From: Chryseobacterium sp. HSC-36S06
GTDB lineage: Bacteria; Bacteroidota; Bacteroidia; Flavobacteriales; Weeksellaceae
Direction of reading: 5' to 3'
DNA length: 64,000 nt
NCBI RefSeq assembly: GCF_024171485.1
Contig: NZ_JALJZX010000001.1
Span: 868,001-932,000 of the forward strand
Shown here: piece by piece, positions 27,006 to 35,625 of the stretch
Position numbering within the stretch: position 1 is the stretch's first letter
Layout of the letters: the number at the start of each line of letters is the position of its first letter
Notes under the pieces: generated by a model
The model's input: the letters and a program-made list of their open reading frames with translations, nothing else
The model's database searches: none
Told to the model about the DNA's origin: nothing
Program-made: the position numbers and the translations under genes

Positions 27006-28088
27006 ATGAAAAATATCATCATCACTGGAGGTGCAGGATTTATCGGTTCCCACGTTGTTAGGGAATTTGTAAACAACCATCCCGAAGCGACCATCATTAA
27101 CCTGGATGCATTGACCTACGCAGGTAATCTGGAGAATCTAAAAGACGTTGAAAACGAACCCAATTACGTTTTCGAAAAAGCAGATATCACTAAAGTTGAC
27201 GAACTCCGAAAAGTATTCGAAAAATATAACCCAGACGCGATTGTTCATTTAGCGGCGGAAAGTCATGTTGACCGAAGCATCACGGATCCTAATGCCTTCA
27301 TCAACACGAATGTGATCGGCACGGCCAATCTTCTGAACCTGGCAATTGAATTCTGGACATTGAATCCGGAGCATACCCACGGCAGATTCCCTGACGAGCC
27401 GAGAAAAAATCTGTTCTATCACGTTTCAACAGACGAGGTTTACGGAAGTTTAGGCGAAACGGGTTTCTTCTTGGAGACTACCGCATATGATCCTCAATCA
27501 CCGTACTCTGCAAGTAAAGCAGCTTCAGACCATTTGGTAAGAGCTTACGGCAATACCTACGGAATGCCGTTTATCCTGTCCAACTGTTCGAATAATTACG
27601 GTCCCAATCACTTCCCTGAAAAGTTGATTCCACTGTGTATTTCAAACATTCTGAACGGAAAGCCGCTCCCGATATACGGTGACGGAAAATATACGCGTGA
27701 CTGGCTTTTTGTGATTGATCATGCTAAAGCCATTCACCAGATTTTCCATGAATCCAAAACCGGCGAAACTTATAATATCGGAGGTTTCAACGAGTGGCAG
27801 AATATCGATCTGGTAAAAGAACTGATTAAGCAGATGGATGAAAAACTCGGAAATTCTGCCGGGCATTCAGAGAAACTGATTACTTATGTGAAAGACAGAC
27901 CGGGACACGACAAACGTTACGCCATTGATGCCTCCAAACTTAATAAAGATCTTGGCTGGAAACCGTCTGTTACCTTCGAGGAAGGACTTTCGAAAACCAT
28001 CGACTGGTTTCTGGAGAACAAAGAATGGCTGGAGCATGTGACAAGCGGAGATTATCAGAAATATTACGATAAGCAATATTCGGAGTAA
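27006..28088 (+). CDS. rfbB: dTDP-glucose 4,6-dehydratase
   Basis: The 360-residue SDR enzyme has the NAD motif IITGGAGFIGSHVV, STDEVYGSLGE and the YSASKAASDHLVRAY Tyr-Lys motif, followed by SNNYGPNHFPEKLIP. It makes dTDP-4-keto-6-deoxyglucose. Normal length and full motifs indicate an active enzyme. A 62-base low-complexity gap and an inserted small gene separate it from rfbA. Confidence 0.96.
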   Translation: MKNIIITGGAGFIGSHVVREFVNNHPEATIINLDALTYAGNLENLKDVENEPNYVFEKADITKVDELRKVFEKYNPDAIVHLAAESHVDRSITDPNAFINTNVIGTANLLNLAIEFWTLNPEHTHGRFPDEPRKNLFYHVSTDEVYGSLGETGFFLETTAYDPQSPYSASKAASDHLVRAYGNTYGMPFILSNCSNNYGPNHFPEKLIPLCISNILNGKPLPIYGDGKYTRDWLFVIDHAKAIHQIFHESKTGETYNIGGFNEWQNIDLVKELIKQMDEKLGNSAGHSEKLITYVKDRPGHDKRYAIDASKLNKDLGWKPSVTFEEGLSKTIDWFLENKEWLEHVTSGDYQKYYDKQYSE

Positions 28089-28150
28089 TTGAGTATTTGT
28101 GTGTTTGCGTTCTTGAGTGATTGAGTTAATAATTTCATATAAATTTGAAG

Positions 28151-28564
28151 ATGAGTTTTGTTAAAGTACATAAGGATTTAGTCGTTTATCAGAAAGCATT
28201 TGCTGCTGCGATGGAAATTTATCATCTCTCAAAATTATTTCCAAAAGAAGAAACGTACTCATTAACCGATCAGATTAGAAGAAGTTCACGATCTGTCAAT
28301 GCAAATATCACTGAAGCCTGGCGCAAAAGAAGATATGAAAAGTCTTTTATTAATAAACTGAATGATGCAGACGGGGAGGCTGCAGAAACCCAAAATTGGT
28401 TTGATTTCGCATTTGCATGTGAATATATTGACGAAAGGACGCACAGAAACCTCTACGAAAAATATGATGAAATTTTAGGAATGATTGTTTCAATGACAGT
28501 AAATTCCCACAAGTGGACTTTCTCCGATAAAAATCTGAATCCCGCGAATCCAAGCACGAAATAA
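28151..28564 (+). CDS. Four-helix-bundle protein (23S rRNA intervening-sequence/S23 family)
   Basis: This ~137-residue, highly charged all-helical protein starts MSFVKVHKDLVVYQKAF, followed by SLTDQIRRSSRSVNANITEAWRKRRY and a final helix. It is the pattern of the S23/IVP four-helix family, also related to the accessory Avd protein of diversity-generating retroelements. I start it at ATG 28151 rather than the TTG two codons earlier. It sits between rfbB and rfbA, where it has no obvious pathway role, and is flanked by ACTCAAT-like tracts, so it looks like an insertion. No reverse transcriptase or rRNA gene is nearby; the cellular role is unknown. Confidence 0.85.
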   Translation: MSFVKVHKDLVVYQKAFAAAMEIYHLSKLFPKEETYSLTDQIRRSSRSVNANITEAWRKRRYEKSFINKLNDADGEAAETQNWFDFAFACEYIDERTHRNLYEKYDEILGMIVSMTVNSHKWTFSDKNLNPANPSTK

Positions 28565-28624
28565 TCTTTACTCAAATATTCAAATACTCAATCACTCAAT
28601 CACTCACCAACTCAACCACTCAAT
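28565..28624 (+). repeat. G-free ACTCAAT-type low-complexity tract before rfbA
   Basis: Sixty bases without a single G on the coding strand, built of ACTCAATC/CACTCA-like units, end at the rfbA start codon. Its 14-base ACTCAATCACTCAA (28586-28599) is the exact reverse complement of 28113-28126 upstream of the four-helix gene. Confidence 0.7.
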
Positions 28625-29482
28625 ATGAAAGGTATTATCCTCGCCGGCGGATCCGGCACACGACTTTATCCGTTAACGATCGCAGTCAGCAAGCAGCTGA
28701 TGCCGGTTTACGACAAGCCGATGATCTATTACCCGCTTTCTACATTGCTTTTGGCGGGAATTAAAGATATTTTAATCATTACCACCCCGCACGACCAGGA
28801 GGGTTTTATTAAACTTTTGGGCGACGGTTCAGCGATTGGCTGTAATATTCAGTACAAAGTGCAGCCAAGTCCGGATGGATTGGCGCAGGCGTTCATTCTG
28901 GGTGAAGAATTTATCGGCGATGATTCTGTAGCCCTTGTTTTGGGCGATAATATTTTTTACGGCGCAGGACTTCCGAAATTGTTGTCATCAAAAACCACTG
29001 TGAAAGGCGGTTGTGTTTTTGCGTATCAGGTTTCTGATCCCGAGAGATATGGAGTTGTGGAATTTGATGAAAATTTAAAAGCCATTTCCATCGAAGAAAA
29101 ACCGGAACACCCAAAATCTAATTTTGCGGTACCTGGCTTGTATTTTTATGACAATTCGGTGGTTGAGATCGCTAAAAATCTTAAGCCGTCGCCAAGAGGT
29201 GAGTTGGAAATTACCGACGTCAACAGGATTTATCTCGAAAAAGGTCAGTTGGAAGTTGGCGTAATGTCCCGTGGAACTGCCTGGCTGGATACCGGAACTT
29301 TCGATTCTCTTCATGAAGCTTCGGAATTTGTAAAGGTGCTTGAAAAACGACAGGGCTTCAAAATTTCCTGTATTGAAGAAATCGCTTATGTTAAAGGTTT
29401 CATCAATAAAGAACAGCTTTTAGAATCTGCAAAGAAATACGGCAAAAGCGGTTATGGCGATTACCTGAAAGCACTTGTGTAA
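28625..29482 (+). CDS. rfbA: Glucose-1-phosphate thymidylyltransferase
   Basis: The 285-residue nucleotidyltransferase carries [33 protein letters not shown], the LGDNIFYG metal-site segment and [11 protein letters not shown]. It makes dTDP-glucose, the first step of the route continued by rfbB and rfbC. It is the last gene of the polysaccharide locus; a terminator follows at 29506. Confidence 0.96.
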   Translation: MKGIILAGGSGTRLYPLTIAVSKQLMPVYDKPMIYYPLSTLLLAGIKDILIITTPHDQEGFIKLLGDGSAIGCNIQYKVQPSPDGLAQAFILGEEFIGDDSVALVLGDNIFYGAGLPKLLSSKTTVKGGCVFAYQVSDPERYGVVEFDENLKAISIEEKPEHPKSNFAVPGLYFYDNSVVEIAKNLKPSPRGELEITDVNRIYLEKGQLEVGVMSRGTAWLDTGTFDSLHEASEFVKVLEKRQGFKISCIEEIAYVKGFINKEQLLESAKKYGKSGYGDYLKALV

Positions 29483-29505
29483 ACGCTTTTAAATGAAATA
29501 TTTAG

Positions 29506-29540
29506 AAAGACTTTAGGCAAAACCTTAAAGTCTTTTTTTT
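29506..29540 (+). terminator. Rho-independent terminator ending the polysaccharide locus
   Basis: AAAGACTTTA pairs with TAAAGTCTTT around a short loop and runs into a T-tract. It is the first strong hairpin-plus-T signal seen in a gene gap after the leader hairpin at 5081. Confidence 0.8.
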
Positions 29541-29545
29541 ATTCC

Positions 29546-29553
29546 TAAATTTG
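29546..29553 (+). promoter_or_regulatory. -7 box (TAAATTTG) for rimO
   Basis: TAAATTTG lies 47 bases before the rimO ATG. The -33 position falls in the terminator and shows no clear TTG. Confidence 0.5.
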
Positions 29554-29599
29554 CACCCTGTAAAAAAATTATAGTCATCCATTCAAATTTATTATAAAG

Positions 29600-30901
29600 A
29601 TGCGCACGAAATCCGTCGGAAAAAAGAAAATTAACATTGTCACTTTAGGCTGTTCCAAAAACGTTTATGATTCAGAAGTATTGATGGGTCAGCTTCAGGC
29701 GAACGGAAAAGAAGTGGTGCACGAGGACCGCGGCGATATTGTGGTCATCAATACCTGCGGATTTATCGACAACGCGAAAGAGGAATCCATCAATACAATC
29801 CTCGATTTTGTGGAAGCCAAAAACCGCGGTGAAGTAGAGAAGGTTTTTGTGACCGGATGTCTTTCTGAAAGATATAAACCGGATTTAATCCGGGAAATTC
29901 CCGATGTTGACCAGTATTTCGGGACAAGAGATTTACCGATGTTGTTGAAACAGTTGGGAGCAGATTATAAACACGAACTGATTGGTGAACGAATGACGAC
30001 CACGCCAAAACACTATGCCTATCTGAAGATTGCTGAAGGCTGCGACAGACCTTGTTCTTTCTGTGCAATTCCACTGATGAGAGGAAAAAATGTTTCAACA
30101 CCGATTGAAAATTTAGTGATTGAAGCGGAGAAACTGGCAAAAAAAGGGGTGAAGGAACTTATTTTGATCGCTCAGGATTTGACGTATTACGGTCTTGATA
30201 TCTATAAAAAACGTGCTCTCGGAGATTTACTTCTCCGTTTGGTAAAAGTAGAAGGGATTGAATGGATTCGTCTTCACTACGCATTTCCCACAGGTTTTCC
30301 GGAGGATGTTCTGGAGATCATAAAAAGCGAACCAAAGGTTTGTAACTATATAGATATTCCTTTGCAGCACATCAATTCAGAAATTCTGAAAGCGATGAAA
30401 CGTGGAACTTCGCATGAAAAAACCAATGCGCTTCTGGATAAATTCAGGGAGATGGTTCCCGATATGGCCATCAGAACTACGTTAATCGTTGGTTTTCCGG
30501 GAGAAACCGAAGAAAGATTCCAGGAGATGAAAGAATGGGTGCGTGCCCAGAGATTTGACCGTTTAGGCTGCTTTACTTACTCTCACGAAGAAAATACAAC
30601 CGCTTTTGTGTTGGAAGATGATGTTCCGCAGGAAGTAAAAGAGGCGAGAGTAGAAGAAATTATGGAGCTGCAGTCCCAGATCTCTTGGGAGAAGAATCAG
30701 GAGAAGATCGGTAAAACTTTCAGATGTATCTTCGACAGAAAAGAAGGAAATTACTTTGTAGGAAGAACCGAATTTGATTCACCGGATGTTGACAATACCG
30801 TTTTGGTTTCGGCTGAAAACACCTATTTATCGATTGGCGAATTTGCAGAAATTAAAATTACTTCAGCAGAAGAATTTGATTTATACGGAGAAGTGATTTA
30901 A
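29600..30901 (+). CDS. rimO: Ribosomal protein S12 methylthiotransferase
   Basis: The 433-residue radical-SAM methylthiotransferase modifies an Asp of ribosomal protein S12. The N-terminal UPF0004 domain starts NIVTLGCSKNVYDSE, the radical SAM cluster is CDRPCSFC (about residues 149-156) and a TRAM-like domain ends the protein. The early Cys residues of the second cluster are present (GCSKN, NTCGF, TGCLSE). It stands as a single gene between two terminators. Confidence 0.95.
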   Translation: MRTKSVGKKKINIVTLGCSKNVYDSEVLMGQLQANGKEVVHEDRGDIVVINTCGFIDNAKEESINTILDFVEAKNRGEVEKVFVTGCLSERYKPDLIREIPDVDQYFGTRDLPMLLKQLGADYKHELIGERMTTTPKHYAYLKIAEGCDRPCSFCAIPLMRGKNVSTPIENLVIEAEKLAKKGVKELILIAQDLTYYGLDIYKKRALGDLLLRLVKVEGIEWIRLHYAFPTGFPEDVLEIIKSEPKVCNYIDIPLQHINSEILKAMKRGTSHEKTNALLDKFREMVPDMAIRTTLIVGFPGETEERFQEMKEWVRAQRFDRLGCFTYSHEENTTAFVLEDDVPQEVKEARVEEIMELQSQISWEKNQEKIGKTFRCIFDRKEGNYFVGRTEFDSPDVDNTVLVSAENTYLSIGEFAEIKITSAEEFDLYGEVI

Positions 30902-30955
30902 GAAATCGACAGAAAAAAAAGTCAAATTTTGACATTTTTTCAAAGACAAATAAAC

Positions 30956-30989
30956 AAAAAACCTTTCAATATATTTGGAAGGTTTTTTT
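30956..30989 (+). terminator. Rho-independent terminator after rimO
   Basis: AAAAAACCTT (30956-30965) pairs with AAGGTTTTTT (30979-30988). A weaker A/T-flanked hairpin precedes it at about 30914-30940. Confidence 0.75.
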
Positions 30990-31083
30990 AATTCTTAGTG
31001 TTTGGTAATCAGTGTTTTGAGTACGTTAAAAGCTATTTATTATGCTATGTTTTGTTAATTTTGTTAACGTTTTGATAATTATT

Positions 31084-31177
31084 TTAACACAATTTAACAA
31101 TCTTTGTGAGCTACCACGAATAGGGAGCAGACAGCCTTTCTTAACAAAATATTAACGAATCCTTAACGGAGTTTAAC
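31084..31177 (+). promoter_or_regulatory. Helically phased TTAAC array upstream of the RlpA-like gene
   Basis: TTAAC occurs at 31084, 31094, 31141, 31152, 31163 and 31173 in the same orientation, with spacings of 10, 11, 11 and 10 bases inside the two groups. A GTTAAC palindrome lies at 31063. The downstream group ends 11 bases before the -33 TTG. Regular one-turn spacing suggests cooperative protein binding or DNA curvature. No regulator is identified. Confidence 0.5.
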
Positions 31178-31187
31178 CATGTGAGTG

Positions 31188-31216
31188 TTGCAGGTTATCA
31201 TTTCGGAATAAATTTG
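31188..31216 (+). promoter_or_regulatory. Promoter of the RlpA-like gene
   Basis: TTG (31188-31190), 18 nt and TAAATTTG (31209-31216) form a good -33/-7 pair 31 bases before the ATG. Confidence 0.7.
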
Positions 31217-31246
31217 CAGAGTCAAAACCAATAAAAATAATTCAAC

Positions 31247-31618
31247 ATGATGAAAAGAGGTATTCTCGTAATCATAATGATGATTTCAACACTTGGTATT
31301 TATTCTTTCAACAAGTATAATGCCAATGATGCCAAAACAAGTTTTGCATCGTTCTACCACGATAAGTTTAACGGTAGGAAAACCGCAAGCGGAGAAATTT
31401 TCAGCAACAGAAAGCTTACCGCTGCACACAGAACGCTCCCGTTCGGTACAGTTGTAGAAGTAACCAACTTAAGAACAGGAAAAAGTGTAGAAGTGAGAAT
31501 TAACGACCGGGGTCCGTTCCACTCTTCCAGAGCCTTGGATTTATCCAAAGCAGCGTTCGATTCAATTGGTAATACCGCCCGCGGTACCATGCCTGTTGAA
31601 TATGAAATTGTCGATTAA
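31247..31618 (+). CDS. RlpA-like double-psi beta-barrel secreted protein
   Basis: The 123-residue protein has a signal or anchor segment (MMKRGILVIIMMISTLGIYSF) and one double-psi beta-barrel domain with ASFYHDKFNGRKTASGE, LPFGTVVEVTN and VRINDRGPF followed by RALDLSKAAF. These are the RlpA hallmarks, including the catalytic-type Asp. RlpA proteins bind or cleave denuded peptidoglycan at septa. There is no SPOR domain and no lipobox, so this is a minimal form. It is a single gene bounded by a terminator, with an unusual upstream array. Confidence 0.85.
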   Translation: MMKRGILVIIMMISTLGIYSFNKYNANDAKTSFASFYHDKFNGRKTASGEIFSNRKLTAAHRTLPFGTVVEVTNLRTGKSVEVRINDRGPFHSSRALDLSKAAFDSIGNTARGTMPVEYEIVD

Positions 31619-31637
31619 CATTTACGTTATTTAAAAG

Positions 31638-31668
31638 CAAAGCCGATTCTTTAGAGTCGGCTTTTTTA
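31638..31668 (+). terminator. Rho-independent terminator after the RlpA-like gene
   Basis: AAAGCCGATTCT pairs with AGAGTCGGCTTTTTT with one G-U pair, ending in a T-run. Confidence 0.8.
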
Positions 31669-31685
31669 TTTTAAGTTTGATTTCT

Positions 31686-32447
31686 TTAATGAAGTTCTAC
31701 CATCACCGGACAGTGGTCGCTGTGTACAGCTTCTTTCAGAATTACTGCGCGCGACAGTTTCTCTTTTAAAGTATACGACACGAAATTATAATCCAAACGC
31801 CAGCCTTTGTTCCTCTCGCGTGAATTCTGCCGGTAACTCCACCAGGAATAATTATCGGGCTGGTCATTGAAGAATCTGAAACTGTCAATAAGCTCACATT
31901 CTTCAATGAAGGCAGTCATCCATTCTCTTTCCATCGGTAAAAATCCCGAAACATTTTTCAGCCCCACCGGATTATGGATATCTATTGCATGATGACAGAT
32001 ATTGAAATCGCCGCAAATAATAAGGTTAGGAATGGTTTTCTTAAGTTCCTTAATGTAAGCCAGGAAATCATGACAGAACTGCATTTTAAAGTCTAACCTT
32101 TCTATATTTGAAGCAGAAGGAACATACACTGAGATTACTGAGAAATCCTCGAAATCTGCCCGCATAATACGGCCTTCCGAATCGTAATGCTCAATTCCGC
32201 AGCCATATTTCACATGTTTAGGTTTTATTTTGGAAGCAATTCCCACTCCGGAATAGCCTTTGCGCTGAGCTGAATGCCAGTAACTGTGATAACCGATTTT
32301 TTCAAGACTTTCGATATCGATCTGGTCGTTTCCTGCTTTGCTTTCCTGTATGCAGATTACATCGGGATCCGCAACCTTCAGCCAGCCGAGGAAATCCTTA
32401 GTGAATGCTGCCCGGATTCCGTTGACATTATAAGAGATAATTTTCAT
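31686..32447 (-). CDS. xth: Exodeoxyribonuclease III
   Basis: The 253-residue AP endonuclease/exonuclease of the EEP fold shows MKIISYNVNGIRAAF, the metal-ligand Glu in VICIQESKAG, YSGVGIASK, LIICGDFNICH and the terminal SDHCPVMVEL (catalytic His). It acts in base-excision repair. It is convergent with the RlpA-like gene. Confidence 0.94.
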   Translation of the reverse strand: MKIISYNVNGIRAAFTKDFLGWLKVADPDVICIQESKAGNDQIDIESLEKIGYHSYWHSAQRKGYSGVGIASKIKPKHVKYGCGIEHYDSEGRIMRADFEDFSVISVYVPSASNIERLDFKMQFCHDFLAYIKELKKTIPNLIICGDFNICHHAIDIHNPVGLKNVSGFLPMEREWMTAFIEECELIDSFRFFNDQPDNYSWWSYRQNSRERNKGWRLDYNFVSYTLKEKLSRAVILKEAVHSDHCPVMVELH

Positions 32448-32514
32448 TGAATTATAAATTTATTCAAAATTACAAAAGGTAAACTGATCATTGATACAAC
32501 TGAAGTTAATGATC

Positions 32515-32552
32515 ACAAAAAAGGCGGAAAAAATCTCAGATTTTTTCCGCCC
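32515..32552 (-). terminator. Rho-independent terminator for porX
   Basis: A 14-bp stem (GGCGGAAAAAATCT with AGATTTTTTCCGCC) lies 36 bases past the porX stop. On the minus strand it is followed by a T-run. Confidence 0.85.
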
Positions 32553-32587
32553 AATTGAACCCAAATTAAATAAACTATGAAAAAAAA

Positions 32588-34129
32588 CTATTTGGGTTCC
32601 AGTATGCTGATCGGGATGATGACCTCCTCAAGGGAGATTCCGCCGTGCTGATACGTTTCTTTATAATAATTTACGAAATGATTATAGTTCTTCGGATACG
32701 CCAAAAAAGTATTGTTCTTGGCGAAAATGTATTTAGAACTTAAATTTCCTTTCGGTAAAAACAGTTTTTCGGGATTAGAAATTGCCCATACGTCGTTGTT
32801 TTCGTACGTAAGACTTCTGCCGGTTTTATAGCGGATGTTCGTAGAAGTTTCTCGGTCTCCAACCACTTTGCTCGGTTTTTTCACGTAAATCGTTCCGTGA
32901 TCGGTCGTAATAACGAGTTTGAAACCGTTCTCTGCCGCCTGCTTAATGATTTTCATTAATGAAGAATTCTCAAACCAGTTGTAAGTGAGTGATCTGAAAG
33001 TTTTATCGTCACGGATCAGTTGGTTTACAATGACGTTATCGGTTTTCGCGTGCGAGAGAATATCAATAAAGTTATATACGATTACGAGAAGGTCATTGTT
33101 TTTGTGCTGGTTGAAATCCTCCAGGATCTTTCGCTCAAAATCAGCATTCAGGATTTTCAGATATTTCATCGATTTCCCTGAAAGTCCAAGCCGTTTCATC
33201 TGGTCTTCAAGAAATTCTCTTTCATGTTCATTTTTATTGCCGTCTTCGTTATCGTTAAACCATTTATCCGGAAAACGTTTTTCAATTTCCGAAGGCAGCA
33301 GTCCTGCAAAGAATGAATTTCTCGCGTACTGCGTAGCGGTAGGTAAAATGCTGAAGTAATAATCCTCGGACGTCTTATTGTAGAATTTGGTAAACAGCGG
33401 TTCAATCACTTTCCACTGGTCGTACCTCAGATTATCGATCATAAGCAGAAGCACTTTTTCTTTTTCGAGTTCCGGTTTCACCTTGTCTTTAAATAAAGTG
33501 TGGCTCATCATCGGTTTTTCGTTCGTGTGAAGCCAGTCTTCGTAGTTGTTTTCAATAAATTTTGAAAACTGAATATTCGCCTCTTCTTTTTGTGACTGCA
33601 GTAAATTCGAAAAATCACTGTCGAAAACCTTATCGAATTTTATTTCCCAGTTCAGGATTTTCTTATAATACTCTGCCCAGTCCTGAAATGTTCTCATGTA
33701 TGAAAGTTCCATAGAAAGATTTCTGAACTGCTGCTGATATTCCAGAATCGTCTTTTCTTCGACCAAAGTTTCTTCCTGAAGGTTTTTCTTCAGTGATAGC
33801 AGAACCTGGTTTGGATTTACGGGTTTCAGGATATAATCGGCAATCTGCGACCCAATCGCCTGCTCCATGATGCTCTCTTCTTCATTTTTGGTCACCATTA
33901 CAATCTTAATTGCAGAGTCGATGTTTTTAATCATCGGAATCGCTTCCAGACCGCTTATTCCGGGCATGTTTTCATCAAGCAGTGCAAGCTGAAAATTTTC
34001 TTTTTCGATCATTTCCAGCGCTTCATTTACGTTATTCACGGGAGAAACATGGTAACCTTTGTTCTCTAAAAATACAATATGAGGTTTCAGTAAATCTACT
34101 TCATCATCGATCCATATTAATTTTGCCAT
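32588..34129 (-). CDS. porX: T9SS response regulator PorX (receiver + PglZ-type domain)
   Basis: The 513-residue protein opens with a receiver domain: acidic pair Asp8-Asp9 in LIWIDDEVD, phospho-acceptor Asp52 in LLDENMPG and Lys102 in ILKPVNP. A helical linker follows, then a PglZ/alkaline-phosphatase-like domain with LLLMIDNLRYDQW, TATQYARNSFFAG, YNFIDILSH and TTDHGT, the expected metal and nucleophile segments. This architecture is specific to PorX, which with the kinase PorY and sigma factor SigP controls type IX secretion genes. It is a single gene. It fits the T9SS cargo encoded at 1-4593. No PorY is in the window. Confidence 0.93.
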   Translation of the reverse strand: MAKLIWIDDEVDLLKPHIVFLENKGYHVSPVNNVNEALEMIEKENFQLALLDENMPGISGLEAIPMIKNIDSAIKIVMVTKNEEESIMEQAIGSQIADYILKPVNPNQVLLSLKKNLQEETLVEEKTILEYQQQFRNLSMELSYMRTFQDWAEYYKKILNWEIKFDKVFDSDFSNLLQSQKEEANIQFSKFIENNYEDWLHTNEKPMMSHTLFKDKVKPELEKEKVLLLMIDNLRYDQWKVIEPLFTKFYNKTSEDYYFSILPTATQYARNSFFAGLLPSEIEKRFPDKWFNDNEDGNKNEHEREFLEDQMKRLGLSGKSMKYLKILNADFERKILEDFNQHKNNDLLVIVYNFIDILSHAKTDNVIVNQLIRDDKTFRSLTYNWFENSSLMKIIKQAAENGFKLVITTDHGTIYVKKPSKVVGDRETSTNIRYKTGRSLTYENNDVWAISNPEKLFLPKGNLSSKYIFAKNNTFLAYPKNYNHFVNYYKETYQHGGISLEEVIIPISILEPK

Positions 34130-34307
34130 ATATTTTTTTCAAATATTTCTTCTTTAAAGCCCGATCTTTTCAGGCTTACTGTAAGGCGTCAAAAGTACAA
34201 CCAAACATTGCTAAATTTCTTCTAAAAACACGTTAAAGTTGCGTTAAATAATTGAATACGTGAAGTAAGAAAGCATGTATAACTCGTGATTTGAGATTAG
34301 AAAAACC

Positions 34308-34315
34308 TAAATTTG
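34308..34315 (+). promoter_or_regulatory. -7 box (TAAATTTG) for the HD-domain gene
   Basis: TAAATTTG lies 38 bases before the ATG. A TTTG at 34290-34293 is 14 nt upstream, shorter than the usual spacer. Confidence 0.5.
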
Positions 34316-34353
34316 CAGATCAAGACTGATTTATTTTAAGAGACCTAACGAAC

Positions 34354-35565
34354 ATGACGAACAAATTCAAAATCATCAATGATCCGGTTCACGGCTTTAT
34401 TAAAATCCCTTACGAAATCCTTTTTGATGTTATTGAGCATCCTTATTTTCAGCGGTTACGGCGAATTTCCCAGACCGGTTTACTCAATTTAATTTTTCCG
34501 GGAGCAACGCATACCCGTTTTCATCATGCTTTGGGAGCCATGCACCTGATGTTCACCGCTCTGGAAACTCTAAAATTAAAAGGTATTAAAATCTCCAGAG
34601 ACGAGGAAAAATCTGCAATGCTGGCGATTCTTCTTCACGATATCGGTCATGGCCCTTTCTCCCATGCTCTGGAAAATATGCTCATGGACGACTGGCACCA
34701 CGAGAAATTATCGCTCCTGCTGATGAATGAAATGAACGAAGAATTTGGCGGTGAACTCAATATGGCCATTGAAATGTTTCAGGGAAAATACCAAAGAAAG
34801 TTCTTTAACCAGCTGATTTCTTCTCAACTTGATGTTGACCGTCTGGATTATCTGAAGCGCGACAGTTTCTACACCGGAGTTTCCGAAGGAAATGTAAACA
34901 CGCAGCGAATCATCTCGATGATGAATGTTTCTGATGATGAATTGGTAATCGATGCCAAGGGAATTTACTCGATCGAAAACTATCTCACCGCCCGAATGTT
35001 TATGTACTGGCAGGTATATTACCACAAAACGTCGGCACTCGCAGAGCATCTTCTGGTGAAAATTCTTGCCCGTGCGAAAACTTTGGTTTCAGAAGGTCAT
35101 TCTTTGCCGGCTTCGCAGAATTTAATGTATTTTCTTCAAAGAAATCATTTCGGAACAGCAACCGATGAAGATATTCAAAGGTTTACCGAGCTTGATGATA
35201 ATGACATCATTCAGGCAATGAAATTCTGGACCAAAAGCGAAGACAAAATTTTGTCCTATCTCTGTAAATCGGTTATTGAGCGGAATCTTCTCAAAACCAA
35301 AATCTCTTCAAAACCCTTTGATACTGAGTTTATTAAAGAAAAAATCACTCTTACCAATGCTGTGTTTAACATAGAAAACGGTGCTGAACTTGTAGACCAG
35401 ATTTCCAGAAGTTTACTGCCGTACAGTGCAGGAAAACAGCCCATTTATCTCCTGTTAAAAGATGGTCGCAAAATTACGTTAGAAAATTCTGAAAATCAGA
35501 TACTTTCATCGTATATCAATCAGCCTAATACCAAGTATATTTTATCGTTTCCGCGAGAAATCTAG
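34354..35565 (+). CDS. HD-domain phosphohydrolase (dGTPase/SAMHD1-like)
   Basis: The 403-residue protein starts with NDPVHGFIKIP, typical of the YdhJ/dNTPase-like HD family. It has HTRFHHALGAMHL and LLHDIGHGPFSHALE (the HD metal site, about residues 90-105), then a conserved DVDRLDYLKRDS. The family hydrolyses nucleoside triphosphates or related phosphates; the substrate here is not known. Upstream porX is divergent; downstream, lpxD has its own promoter. Confidence 0.87.
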   Translation: MTNKFKIINDPVHGFIKIPYEILFDVIEHPYFQRLRRISQTGLLNLIFPGATHTRFHHALGAMHLMFTALETLKLKGIKISRDEEKSAMLAILLHDIGHGPFSHALENMLMDDWHHEKLSLLLMNEMNEEFGGELNMAIEMFQGKYQRKFFNQLISSQLDVDRLDYLKRDSFYTGVSEGNVNTQRIISMMNVSDDELVIDAKGIYSIENYLTARMFMYWQVYYHKTSALAEHLLVKILARAKTLVSEGHSLPASQNLMYFLQRNHFGTATDEDIQRFTELDDNDIIQAMKFWTKSEDKILSYLCKSVIERNLLKTKISSKPFDTEFIKEKITLTNAVFNIENGAELVDQISRSLLPYSAGKQPIYLLLKDGRKITLENSENQILSSYINQPNTKYILSFPREI

Positions 35566-35589
35566 CCTGTTAATAATCCGCAAAAAAAA

Positions 35590-35619
35590 TTGGGAATATT
35601 TGGGAATTTCCTATCTTTG
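35590..35619 (+). promoter_or_regulatory. Promoter of lpxD
   Basis: TTG (35590-35592), 19 nt and TATCTTTG (35612-35619) are a perfect consensus. The ATG of lpxD is 6 bases beyond the -7 box, so the mRNA has little or no leader. Confidence 0.8.
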
Positions 35620-35625
35620 CAGGAT

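Noticed and set aside
28151-28564. Diversity-generating retroelement
   Set aside because: The four-helix protein resembles Avd, but there is no reverse transcriptase, template repeat or variable repeat nearby.
35590-35625. TTG start extending lpxD by 12 codons
   Set aside because: That TTG is the -33 element and the extension spans the -7 box; LpxD proteins begin at the ATG 35626.
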